Below are positions 15,104-22,042 of a stretch of 41,415 bases of DNA, piece after piece. The first letter of the stretch is position 1. Every line of letters begins with the position of its first letter. Both the position numbers and the translations under genes were made by a program. The notes beneath the pieces were generated by a model. The model saw only the letters and a program-made list of their open reading frames with translations, was not told the DNA's origin and ran no database searches. The DNA is from Bacillota bacterium (GTDB lineage: Bacteria; Bacillota; Bacilli; Paenibacillales; NBRC-103111), in the NCBI GenBank assembly GCA_023386955.1, contig JAEWIS010000028.1:1-41415 (forward strand), read 5' to 3'.

Positions 15104-15727
15104 TTACAGATATTCGGGTTTGTACAGATGGGTTTTCATTAGGGCCATACACGCCTCAAACTCCCGAAGCATGCTGTCCAGCTCCAGATCCAGCTTGCCA
15201 TTCGTCATGTTGAGATATCCGTAGGCAAACCGTACCAGCAGCTTCAGCACCAGCGCCGGGTCGGCAGTGTCCTTGAACTTGGACACATCCAGGTTCTCCA
15301 GGGTCATCCTGGTCCGGACCTGCTCCCATTCCTCTTGGGCATAGTAGGCTTGAACAGCCCCTCTCACCTCTTCATCCGTCTCAAAATAGGTGCCCTCCAA
15401 AAATCCCAGCATAGCGGGATGTTTCCCCAGCACCGACAGCTTGATCGTTGTTGCTTGTTTGATCCGGTCAAAAAAATCGGTGACGGCAGGGTCCAGTCTC
15501 TCCCGGATTTCACCCACCATCATCTGGCAGCAGAAATCGACCAGGTAGAGGTAAAGGGCTTTTTTGGTGCCGAAATAATGGAACACCATGGCCTTGGATA
15601 TGCCTGCCGCACCGGCAATGTCGCTGGCGGAGGCTTTTTTGTAGCCGTTGGCGGCGAAGCAGCTCATGGCTCCGTTCAGGATGGCGTTCTGCTTCTCCGC
15701 CGGCAGGCTTTCGAATTTCTCCAACAT
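15104..15727 (-). CDS. TetR-family regulator of the ABC-2 exporter
   Basis: The product is 207 residues from ATG 15727 (MLEKFESLPAEKQNAILNGA), with GAGGTG close upstream. The helix-turn-helix ASDIAGAAGISKAMVFHYFGTKKALYLYL is at about residues 30-60. The C-terminal domain is like that of the LmrA/AcrR-type group. It is first in the operon, and two identical-looking 13-bp palindromes flank its promoter, so autorepression relieved by the exporter's substrate is the natural model. Confidence 0.9.
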   Translation of the reverse strand: MLEKFESLPAEKQNAILNGAMSCFAANGYKKASASDIAGAAGISKAMVFHYFGTKKALYLYLVDFCCQMMVGEIRERLDPAVTDFFDRIKQATTIKLSVLGKHPAMLGFLEGTYFETDEEVRGAVQAYYAQEEWEQVRTRMTLENLDVSKFKDTADPALVLKLLVRFAYGYLNMTNGKLDLELDSMLREFEACMALMKTHLYKPEYL

Positions 15728-15751
15728 GTGCACCTCGCTGTAAACAGAATA

Positions 15752-15764
15752 GACCGAATCGGTC
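15752..15764. promoter_or_regulatory. TetR operator 1 (downstream site)
   Basis: GACCGAATCGGTC is a perfect palindrome around a central base. It lies between the -10 box and the start codon. Confidence 0.75.
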
Positions 15765-15773
15765 GATGGGCTA

Positions 15774-15802
15774 ATCATAGCTCCATAAACCGATTCGGTC
15801 AA
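15774..15802 (-). promoter_or_regulatory. Promoter of the TetR/ABC-2 operon
   Basis: On the minus strand: -35 TTGACC (15797-15802), 17-nt spacer, -10 TATGAT (15774-15779). One operator covers the -35 box and the other lies just downstream of the -10. Confidence 0.8.
15788..15800. promoter_or_regulatory. TetR operator 2 (over the -35 box)
   Basis: AACCGATTCGGTC matches operator 1 in its core (ACCGAnTCGGT). Its centre is 36 bp from that of operator 1. Confidence 0.75.
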
Positions 15803-15938
15803 GGGGTTGGAACGAAAAAAACCAACTCGTTTAGTGGGCTGCTGGAGCTCAATAAACAAGTTGGTTTGGGGGACAAGCAAAACATTCTAGTGGCTGCGCT
15901 TGTAGCGAGACTCGGAGTTGATTGTGCAGGCTGGACTT

Positions 15939-16123
15939 CTAACGGAACTCAGCAGCTCTTACGTGGTGGAAACAGGTAGTTTTGAGTTTTGACGGAACTC
16001 AGCAGCTCTTAGAGCAGCTTTGGTGCACGGTTTGGTCATTTTGGAGGCGCTAAGAGCCGCATAGTTCCGTTATTTTGAGAAACTCGCCGGATTCCGCTTC
16101 TAAGAGTCGGATAGTTCCGTTAG
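15939..16123. repeat. 185-bp quartet inverted-repeat element, copy 3
   Basis: Direct units begin at 15939 (CTAACGGAACTCAGCAGCTC) and 15989. Inverted units end at 16073 and 16123 (ATAGTTCCGTTAG). Exactly 185 bp; class I tail (CTCTTAG / CTAAGAG). It fills the gap between the TetR gene and the esterase stop, and lies 54 bp after the latter in its direction of transcription. Confidence 0.85.
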
Positions 16124-16177
16124 CTGAAAACCGCAGCCGCCGCGGACTCCGCTTTGTAGCAGAATGCGAAGCAGGCG

Positions 16178-17320
16178 CTATTTGCCACCGAAGAACAACA
16201 AATAATCCTCGACATGGCTGCTCCAATAGTCCTTGGTGTGCTCACCCTCCCAAAGGTGGTATTGCACGTCGGTGCCTTTTTGCAGCAGCTTGTTATAGAG
16301 CAACTCCGAACCCTCGTAGAAACGGTAGCCGTCGTTTTTGCCGGAGTCGAGGAATACGGAGAGGTTATCGAAGGTCAGGGTCTCCGCCAGGGACAGCGGG
16401 TCCCGGGTTTTCCGGGCTGCTTCATCCGGGTAGAGCCAATCCTTCAAGTCTCCTGTGTCCGCCCAATAGTCCATCCACAGCGCGGGGCTGTGACCGCCCA
16501 CCTTGCTGTAAAGATCGGGGTGCTGGAAGGCATTGTTCAGCGCCGCAAAACCGCCCATGGACAAACCTCCTATGTACCGGTTTTCCCGGGAGGCCAGGGT
16601 ACGGAAGTGCTTATCGACAAAAGCGACAAGGTCCTTGGTGATGTAATCGCCGTAAGAGCCCTTGATCTCCGTATTAATGCCGTAGCTGAAATCAAATACA
16701 GGCGTCACAATAATCATCGGACGGATACGCTCTTCGCTGATGAGCTTATCCGCGGCTTTGTCCAGTCCCAGGTCAGGCATCCACTGGTTTTCATTGCCGC
16801 CTGTGCCGTGAAGCATGTACAACACAGGATACGCATCGCTTCCGTCGGCATAACCCGGGGGCAGGTAGATGTTGAAGCGCTTGTCTTTACCCAACGCGTT
16901 GCTCTTAAAGGTCAGCTTGCGGACATCGGGTGACGTGGAGATCGCTTCCTCCTTCAGAATTCCGCCTACCGGAGCGGCGGGGGAAGCAGCAGGAGATGTT
17001 GCTGACGGTGATGGCGTTGCCGTTGCCGTCGGTGTCCCAGTGGTGGCAGACGATGATGGGGACGGGGTGCTTGGGGCTGAGCCTCCTCCGCCAACCCAGG
17101 AGCCTCCTGGTCCGCCTCCTCCCGAGGGTGTGCCCGATGGGGATGATGCGGGAGACGGGGTGACGGTTGGTGACGGTGTGGCTGCCGGGCCTGATGGTTC
17201 TGCAGGTGACGCTGCAGAGGTGGCGGACGGCAACGGAATGTCTGACATTGATGCATTGTAGTCTGTTGTGGCGGGGAATCCGAATAGTGCGCTTAACAAC
17301 AGCCAAATAAGAGCTTTCAT
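16178..17320 (-). CDS. Secreted esterase (esterase D / PF00756 type) with Pro/Ser/Thr linker
   Basis: The 380-residue product starts with a short signal-like sequence (MKALIWLLLSALFGFPA). Residues 29-117 are a Ser/Pro/Thr/Gly-rich disordered linker, and the alpha/beta-hydrolase domain follows from 125 on. HGTGGN near residue 171 is the oxyanion loop, GGLSMGG holds the nucleophile Ser254, LDSGKNDG gives the acid and WEGEHTKDYW the His. Relatives include feruloyl and acetyl-xylan esterases that work on plant polysaccharide. No lipobox or sortase signal is seen. GGAGG stands 7 nt before the ATG. Confidence 0.88.
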   Translation of the reverse strand: MKALIWLLLSALFGFPATTDYNASMSDIPLPSATSAASPAEPSGPAATPSPTVTPSPASSPSGTPSGGGGPGGSWVGGGGSAPSTPSPSSSATTGTPTATATPSPSATSPAASPAAPVGGILKEEAISTSPDVRKLTFKSNALGKDKRFNIYLPPGYADGSDAYPVLYMLHGTGGNENQWMPDLGLDKAADKLISEERIRPMIIVTPVFDFSYGINTEIKGSYGDYITKDLVAFVDKHFRTLASRENRYIGGLSMGGFAALNNAFQHPDLYSKVGGHSPALWMDYWADTGDLKDWLYPDEAARKTRDPLSLAETLTFDNLSVFLDSGKNDGYRFYEGSELLYNKLLQKGTDVQYHLWEGEHTKDYWSSHVEDYLLFFGGK

Positions 17321-17463
17321 TCAGTCGCCTCCTTCCATGGTCTGAAGCGGATCTGGGTGCAAAACTCCTATTCATTACCCGTTTTAATTTAATTTGAAAC
17401 AGAACGGAGCAAAATTCTTTGCATTTTGCCGTTTCGTATTGCGAGGAGGTGCAGGGAGATTTT

Positions 17464-17648
17464 CTAACGGAAGCCACAGCCGCTATTCTGGACAAAACGG
17501 GGGTTCACAAAATCTAACGGAAGTGAGCGCTCTTATTGGACTCCAAACAGGCGGTTTTGGCCGCTTCTATCCGAAATAAGAGCACTGGCCGCCGTTAGAT
17601 TTTGAACGAGGCGGATTTGCGGCAAATAACGGCTGTGGCCGCCGTTAG
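17464..17648. repeat. 185-bp quartet inverted-repeat element, copy 4
   Basis: Direct units begin at 17464 and 17514 (CTAACGGAAG), inverted units end at 17598 and 17648 (GGCCGCCGTTAG). Total 185 bp with 50-bp spacing; class II, like copy 2. It lies upstream of the esterase gene and 3' of the AraC gene. Confidence 0.85.
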
Positions 17649-17664
17649 CCGGAGAGAAGGGTAA

Positions 17665-17880
17665 AATGCGGGGACAAACGTGTGGGAAATCGCGGAGACA
17701 AACGAGGGAAAAGCACGGGGACGAGTGGAGACAAGCGTGGGGACGAACGAGGCACGAGCGGGAGATGAACGTGGGGACAAACGTGGGGACAAACGGGGGA
17801 TGGACGAGGCACGAGCGGGAGATGAACGTGGGAGAAATCGCGGGGACAAGTTCGGGGACAAGCGCGGGGGACGAACGTGC
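17665..17880. repeat. GGGGACAAACG-type repeats with a 28-bp direct repeat
   Basis: The stretch is built of short words GGGGACAAACG/GGGGACGAACG/GGGAGATGAACG. A longer word (CGAGGCACGAGCGGGAGATG and eight more bases) occurs at 17748 and again at 17804, 56 bp apart. Frames in both directions are open because of composition, but no protein is recognisable. 17881-18023 shows no feature. Confidence 0.7.
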
Positions 17881-18023
17881 GGCCGCTAAACGCAATCCAG
17901 CCCATTCCATGTGGCGGTGCCTCCAGTCCGTCGCCTCCAGTCGGTTGCCAGACGCAGCCTCATCCCGTGCGCCGGCTCATTCCGGCGTTCGCTGCCGCCC
18001 GGTTTCCGAGGCCTGTCCCGCCC

Positions 18024-18908
18024 CTATACCCCAGGCGGCTGCCACTTTCCGGCGGCGGCTTGTTTGGCGTATTTGCCCGGCGGCATGCCCACCAGCTCCT
18101 TGAAGGTGCGGATGAAGTGGGAGTAGTCTCGGAAGCCGCTTTCGAGGCAAGCCTCAGTGGTGGAGATGCTGCCCGCCTCCAGCAGCTCCTTGGCTTTTAC
18201 GATGCGAAACTGAACCAGGTATTGGTGGAAGGACAACCCCGTCATATTGCGGAACAGCTCGTTCAACTGATGCCGGTTAAACCCGAACAGCCGCCCTGTT
18301 TCCTCCGTGCTGAGCTCCTCGGGATAATGGGCCTCCACATAATCCAGAACCGGCTTCAACAGCGGGTATCCGGGAGGCTCCTGCTCCGGGCTTTCTCCCC
18401 GGGCAGCTCCCGGTCGCGTCAGCTCCTCCAGCTCCAGAAGGATCAGAGCCAGCTGGATCCGCATCCGGACATCGGACCCGTAGCTGGTTTGCTTCACTAG
18501 CGCCCCGAGCTCTTCAAGCATGCCCGCAAGCCGGGCTGCACACTCCCGTCCCAGATTGATCCGGTGGCTGCCGCTTGCCCGGAGGCGCATGTAGCTTCCC
18601 AGCAGATTGGTGGAGCCGGTGTTCATGGTCGTGATATAGAAGGGATTGAAATAAAGAATGTAACGTTCATAACCGGCCCGGTCATGGATGATGGAGCGGT
18701 GCAGATCATTCGTGCCGAGTAGCAGCAGATCATAAGGGGCCAGCAGGTACTGCTTGTTGCCCACCCACATTTCCGCGCCGGGGGTCACCACCAGATAAAG
18801 CTCGTACACATTATGAAAATGGTAATAATCCATGGTCCAATCCGCACCAATATTATGCTCCAGCCGGATATCCTCGGTGTAGGTGTTTTTGATTTTGTCC
18901 ATTGCCAC
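18024..18908 (-). CDS. AraC-family regulator, sugar-metabolism type
   Basis: The 294-residue product has an N-terminal cupin-like sensor (residues 10-110, DYYHFHNVYELYLVVTPGAEMWV) and a C-terminal pair of helix-turn-helix units (LSTEETGRLFGFNRHQLNELFRNMTG; ISTTEACLESGFRDYSHFIRTFKELVG). GTG 18908 has GGGAG 8 nt upstream; ATG 18902 is an alternative. It is transcribed divergently from a GH88/GH105 hydrolase whose promoter has a good -10 but no -35 box. The likely role is activation of that gene by a pectin-derived sugar (inference). Confidence 0.88.
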   Translation of the reverse strand: MAMDKIKNTYTEDIRLEHNIGADWTMDYYHFHNVYELYLVVTPGAEMWVGNKQYLLAPYDLLLLGTNDLHRSIIHDRAGYERYILYFNPFYITTMNTGSTNLLGSYMRLRASGSHRINLGRECAARLAGMLEELGALVKQTSYGSDVRMRIQLALILLELEELTRPGAARGESPEQEPPGYPLLKPVLDYVEAHYPEELSTEETGRLFGFNRHQLNELFRNMTGLSFHQYLVQFRIVKAKELLEAGSISTTEACLESGFRDYSHFIRTFKELVGMPPGKYAKQAAAGKWQPPGV

Positions 18909-18948
18909 AAGGGAGTCTCCCTTCGGTGCTGCCTGCGTATTTTGTCAG

Positions 18949-19010
18949 GGGGCACCCACAAAAGTACCCGGATTCCGCTTCGAAGCTTCACGTCACTTTT
19001 GGGGGATTAT
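18949..19010. repeat. ~60-bp hairpin repeat, copy 2
   Basis: GGGGGCACCCACAAAAGT (18948-18965) and ACTTTTGGGGGATTA (18995-19009) match copy 1 at 10127. Between them is CGCTTCGAAGCTTC, itself nearly palindromic. Here it lies between divergent genes, not inside an operon. Confidence 0.8.
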
Positions 19011-19079
19011 TTTATAAGCGTATCACAAAAAAGCAAGAAACACCTCCAATAATGCAATAATTCATCGTCAGGCCCCCGG

Positions 19080-19085
19080 TATAAT
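19080..19085 (+). promoter_or_regulatory. -10 box of the GH88/GH105 gene, no clear -35
   Basis: TATAAT stands 33 bp before the start codon. The hexamer 17 bp upstream (ATAATT) does not look like a -35 box, as is usual for activator-dependent promoters. Confidence 0.5.
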
Positions 19086-19118
19086 GAAGCCATCCGGAAA
19101 GGCAAAGGGGAGAAGGAC

Positions 19119-20204
19119 ATGGACAGAAACACCATTTGTGCGCTGACCGATAAGGTGGCCGCCAGAATGCAGCATTTGGGTAACGTTACGGGGCTTCAGG
19201 AGGAATGCCCCATCAGTATCATTCGTATGGATACCTGGGAATGGGCTCAGGGAGTAGGTTTGTACGGCTTGTACGCCTACTATCGGGAAACTGGCAAAAC
19301 CGAGATACGGGATTTTCTGATCGCCTGGTTTGAGGACAACATCAGAAGGGGCCTACCGGAGAAGAACGTCAACACCATGTGCCCCATGCTGACCCTAAGC
19401 TTCCTGGCCGAGGAAACCGGACGGGAGGATTTCCTTTCTTTGTGCCGGGAGTGGGCCCAGTGGGTGATGGAGGAGATGCCGCGTACGGAGGATCGGGGCC
19501 TCCAGCATGTGGTGTCCGGTGCAGCCAATGATGGACAGCTGTGGGACGATACCCTGTTTATGACGGTGCTGTTCCTGGCCCGGGCGGGTAAGCTGTTTGG
19601 ACGGGAGGATTATCTGGCCGAATCCGTACGGCAGTTCCTGGTCCATATCAAATATTTGACCGACCGCAAAACCGGGCTTTGGTTCCACGGCTGGACCTTC
19701 CAAGGACACCATCATTTTGCCGAAGCGCTGTGGGCCCGGGGGAATTGCTGGTACACGGCGGGCGTGGTGGATTATTTGGACATTGTGGAGGACCTGGATG
19801 TAGGGGGCAAATGGTTCCTGCTTGACGCCCTCAAGGCCCAGGCTGCTGCTTTGGAGCGGCTCCAGCATGAAGGCGGCATGTGGCATACGCTGCTGGATGA
19901 TCCGGACAGCTATGTGGAAACCTCAGGTACCGCGGGATTTGCTTACGGGATTCTGAAGGCGGTCCGTCTGGGTTATCTGGAGCCCCGTTACCTGGAGGTC
20001 GGGAAGAAAGCGGCGTTGGCGGTGATCCAGGAAATCGGCGAAGACGGCACGGTGGGGCAGGTATCCTACGGCACCGGCATGGGAGCGACGTTGGACGATT
20101 ACCGGCGCATTCCCTTGTGTCCCATGACATACGGCCAAGCGCTGCCGGTTTTGATGCTTACCGAGGTCCTTAAGCTGGAGCCGGAGCCGAAACAACAGGT
20201 ATAG
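19119..20204 (+). CDS. Unsaturated glucuronyl/rhamnogalacturonyl hydrolase (GH88/GH105)
   Basis: The 361-residue protein has no signal peptide, so it acts in the cytoplasm. The (alpha/alpha)6-barrel features are DTWEWAQGVGLYGLYAYYRETG near residue 38, AANDGQLWDDTLFM near 136-148 with the conserved catalytic Asp, and FHGWTFQGHHHFAEALWARGNCWYTAGV near 190-215. The enzyme releases unsaturated uronic acid from disaccharides left by pectate or rhamnogalacturonan lyases. GGGGAGAAGG precedes the ATG. It is divergent from an AraC regulator. No sugar transporter is nearby, so it is a lone gene. Confidence 0.88.
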   Translation: MDRNTICALTDKVAARMQHLGNVTGLQEECPISIIRMDTWEWAQGVGLYGLYAYYRETGKTEIRDFLIAWFEDNIRRGLPEKNVNTMCPMLTLSFLAEETGREDFLSLCREWAQWVMEEMPRTEDRGLQHVVSGAANDGQLWDDTLFMTVLFLARAGKLFGREDYLAESVRQFLVHIKYLTDRKTGLWFHGWTFQGHHHFAEALWARGNCWYTAGVVDYLDIVEDLDVGGKWFLLDALKAQAAALERLQHEGGMWHTLLDDPDSYVETSGTAGFAYGILKAVRLGYLEPRYLEVGKKAALAVIQEIGEDGTVGQVSYGTGMGATLDDYRRIPLCPMTYGQALPVLMLTEVLKLEPEPKQQV

Positions 20205-20216
20205 GAAAACTTTCCT

Positions 20217-20246
20217 TTGTCCGCGCCAGTACGGGCATGATATGCT
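20217..20246 (+). promoter_or_regulatory. Possible promoter of the erm leader transcript
   Basis: TTGTCC (20217-20222), 18-nt spacer, TATGCT (20241-20246). It would place the RNA start near 20253, giving a leader of about 415 nt before erm. Confidence 0.4.
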
Positions 20247-20257
20247 GCAAGCATCAA

Positions 20258-20279
20258 GGGCGTGTTTGCAAACACGCCC
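20258..20279 (+). promoter_or_regulatory. Perfect 22-bp palindrome at the 5' end of the erm leader
   Basis: The arms GGGCGTGTTTG and CAAACACGCCC are fully complementary. As RNA they form a 9-bp stem with loop TGCA, directly before the ribosome site of the leader peptide. No T run follows, so it is not a simple terminator. The first 17 bp recur at 38124-38140. Confidence 0.65.
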
Positions 20280-20303
20280 GGAGGAACGGAGGGTTGTTCT
20301 CAT

Positions 20304-20360
20304 ATGGGTGTTATTTCTTACGGAAGATTTCGTTTTGTACATTGCCTTCGCAGCAACTAA
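20304..20360 (+). CDS. Erm leader peptide MGVISYGRFRFVHCLRSN
   Basis: An 18-codon frame starts at ATG 20304, with GGAGGAACGGAGGG upstream (20280-20293), and ends TAA. It contains RFR (residues 8-10), which fits the Arg-X-Arg type of macrolide-dependent ribosome stalling motif known from the ErmD leader (RLR). The opening MG-V-I-S recalls the ErmC leader. A ribosome stalled at the RFR codons would cover the 5' arm of the next hairpin. The sequence fit is direct; stalling is inference. Confidence 0.7.
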   Translation: MGVISYGRFRFVHCLRSN

Positions 20361-20370
20361 ACATGTACAA
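20335..20370 (+). promoter_or_regulatory. Hairpin across the end of the leader peptide
   Basis: TTGTACAT (20335-20342) pairs perfectly with ATGTACAA (20363-20370). The first arm lies in leader codons 11-13, just downstream of the RFR codons. A second overlapping pairing is CGTTTTG (20331-20337) with CAAAACG (20392-20398). Confidence 0.65.
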
Positions 20371-20426
20371 GGGCTCTGCCTGCACGCGGAGCAAAACGGA
20401 ATCGGTCTGCCCATTTGAGGATACCC

Positions 20427-20666
20427 GTGAACAGGAAGCGCCGGGAGAGGGGACGACAGGTCTGCCTCTTTTTGGCGTTTTTTTTGTTGGCATTCGCAGC
20501 CCACGCTGCAGGAGTGCCGATATTTAACCGCACCTGCCCAACAGGCCGGTTTATTCGGGTACGTCTTTTTATAGGAGGCTTAGGCCCACCAACGGTTTTT
20601 CCCGCAGCAGGCAGATGCCTGCTTTTTTTATTAGATTCGGGAAGTTACCAATGGGGAGTGGCTTGA
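20427..20666 (+). CDS. Possible second leader frame ending next to erm
   Basis: A GTG at 20427, with GAGG 6 nt before it, opens a 79-codon frame that begins MNRKRRERGRQVCLFLAFF. It has a hydrophobic segment and ends TGA at 20664-20666, one base before the erm ATG. Its first residues repeat those of Erm itself (MNRKRNRNK). The terminator hairpin lies inside this frame. It may be a regulatory frame, a decayed duplication of the erm start, or chance. Confidence 0.25.
   Translation: MNRKRRERGRQVCLFLAFFLLAFAAHAAGVPIFNRTCPTGRFIRVRLFIGGLGPPTVFPAAGRCLLFLLDSGSYQWGVA
20606..20629 (+). terminator. Attenuator terminator before erm
   Basis: AGCAGGC-AGAT-GCCTGCT followed by seven T is a strong intrinsic terminator, 39 nt upstream of the erm start codon. 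Its 5' arm (GCAGGCAGA, 20607-20615) is perfectly complementary to TCTGCCTGC at 20375-20383, which could act as an antiterminator. Confidence 0.8.
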
Positions 20667-20667
20667 T

Positions 20668-21507
20668 ATGAATAGAAAACGAAACCGGAATAAACCCAGT
20701 ACCGGGGCGGCCCGCGCCGTGCCCGCCAATTTCTCCGGGCAGCATCTGCTGCACCACCGGAAAACCATCGAAGAGCTGGTCCGCCTCTCAGCAGCAGGTC
20801 CTGCTGATACCGTGCTGGAGATTGGTGCAGGGAAAGGGGCGCTGACTCTGCCCCTTCTGGCTGTTGCCGGCAAGGTAATTGCCGTAGAGCGGGATGCGGA
20901 ATTTGTGCAAAGCCTGCAGGCAAAAACGGCAGCTTTTCCCCATATCACCGTGCACCAAGGGGACTTTCGAACAATGAAGCTGCCGGACCGGCCGTTTACT
21001 GCCGTGTCGAATCTGCCTTTTGCCATTACTACCGAGGTGTTGGAAAGGCTGTTGGGACGGGAAAGCTGGAGTGTGCAGCGGGGAGCTTTTATTGTGGAAA
21101 AAGGCGCTGCCATCCGCTTTACAGCATCGAGCTGTACGGATCCGCGTGTGCTGGCCTGGAGGATGAATTATCGGATGGAAAAAAGAAGACCAGTTCCCCG
21201 CACCTGCTTTTCCCCGCCGCCTGGAGTGGATGGAAGCATCCTTTATGTGGAGCGAAGGAAGGAGCCGCTTTTGCCGCAAGGGCAATACGGGCGATTTTGC
21301 GCCTTTGCCCGTTTTCTCCTGAAGGCTGCCGGGCATCCTATCCATGAACCGATGAAGCTGATTTTTACGGCGGCCCAAATAAAGGTAGTCCTGAGGGAGG
21401 CTGAAGCGGAGAGGAGCCAGTCTGCGGCTTCCCTGACCCTGCGCCAATGGAGCGTGTTATTCCAGGCTATGCTCCGGTATGTGCCTGCTTACCGGTGGCC
21501 ACGCTAA
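20668..21507 (+). CDS. erm: 23S rRNA (adenine-N6)-dimethyltransferase, Erm(D)-like
   Basis: The 279-residue product has the SAM-binding motif EIGAGKGALT at residues 51-60, acidic VERDAEF near 73, GDF near 98-100, and the target-base motif SNLPF at 114-118. The N-terminal NFSGQHLLHH and the C-terminal LTLRQWSVLFQAMLRYVPAYRWPR match the Erm(D)/Erm(34) group closely in pattern. Such enzymes dimethylate A2058 of 23S rRNA and give macrolide-lincosamide-streptogramin B resistance. GGGGAG lies 9 nt before the ATG. A leader peptide and terminator upstream imply antibiotic-inducible attenuation. No mobile element lies beside it, so it looks intrinsic to the chromosome. Confidence 0.92.
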   Translation: MNRKRNRNKPSTGAARAVPANFSGQHLLHHRKTIEELVRLSAAGPADTVLEIGAGKGALTLPLLAVAGKVIAVERDAEFVQSLQAKTAAFPHITVHQGDFRTMKLPDRPFTAVSNLPFAITTEVLERLLGRESWSVQRGAFIVEKGAAIRFTASSCTDPRVLAWRMNYRMEKRRPVPRTCFSPPPGVDGSILYVERRKEPLLPQGQYGRFCAFARFLLKAAGHPIHEPMKLIFTAAQIKVVLREAEAERSQSAASLTLRQWSVLFQAMLRYVPAYRWPR

Positions 21508-21541
21508 TCCAGCGCTGCAGAGGGCTGGGAATAGGTTCTAT

Positions 21542-21571
21542 TTGCAATATGAAACCATAGGGTGTTATCAT
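21542..21571 (+). promoter_or_regulatory. Promoter of the AHSA1/ArsR pair
   Basis: TTGCAA (21542-21547), 18-nt spacer, TATCAT (21566-21571), overlapping the direct repeats given in the next entry. Confidence 0.5.
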
Positions 21572-21594
21572 ATTCATGAAACCTATAGGTGTCA
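21549..21594 (+). promoter_or_regulatory. Direct repeats, probable ArsR operator
   Basis: ATGAAACCATAGGGTGTTA (21549-21567) and ATGAAACCTATAGGTGTCA (21576-21594) repeat at a 27-bp interval. The second contains the palindrome ACCTATAGGT (21581-21590). They cover the promoter spacer and start region, as expected for autoregulation by the ArsR protein encoded second in the operon. Confidence 0.65.
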
Positions 21595-21614
21595 CGATTA
21601 GAGGAGGAACATAG

Positions 21615-22040
21615 ATGCAGCATCAGGGAACAATGCCGGAAATCCGGAAAACGGTTATTTTGAACGCACCCGTCGATAAGGTGTGGAAAGCGGTGGCTAC
21701 CTCCCGGGGTATTGCCGCTTGGTGGATGGAGAATACCTTTGAGCCTGTGGCCGGACATGAATTTGTGCTGAAATCTGGGCAGTTCGGCGACTCTCCGTGC
21801 AAGGTAACCGAGGTGGATCCGCCTAACAAGCTGGGCTTCGATTGGGGGAAGGACTGGCATCTGGAGTTTCTGCTGGTGGCCTTGGAGGATAATAAAACGG
21901 AGTTTACCCTCATCCATTCCGGCTGGGAGGCGGACAAACTCACCGAATTCGGGCAGCCCCATCCTGTTATCCGCGGCATTATGGACGGCGGCTGGGAGAG
22001 CATTGTGCATAAGGCGCTTGTCCAGTACGTGGAGGCTTAA
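21615..22040 (+). CDS. SRPBCC / AHSA1-domain protein
   Basis: The 141-residue protein has the AHSA1 pattern: IRKTVILNAPVDKVWKAVATSRGIAAWWMENTFEPVAGHEF, a middle KLGFDWGKDWHLEFLL, and the C-terminal helix GGWESIVHKALVQYVEA. The fold makes a hydrophobic pocket; the ligand is unknown. Pairing with an ArsR-type regulator whose start is 3 bp after this stop is a very common Gram-positive arrangement. AGGAGG lies upstream of the ATG. Confidence 0.9.
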   Translation: MQHQGTMPEIRKTVILNAPVDKVWKAVATSRGIAAWWMENTFEPVAGHEFVLKSGQFGDSPCKVTEVDPPNKLGFDWGKDWHLEFLLVALEDNKTEFTLIHSGWEADKLTEFGQPHPVIRGIMDGGWESIVHKALVQYVEA

Positions 22041-22042
22041 CC

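Noticed and set aside
17666..18103. Long open frames through the GGGGACAAACG repeats on both strands
   Set aside because: They are open because of the low-complexity composition, lack ribosome sites and encode no recognisable domain.
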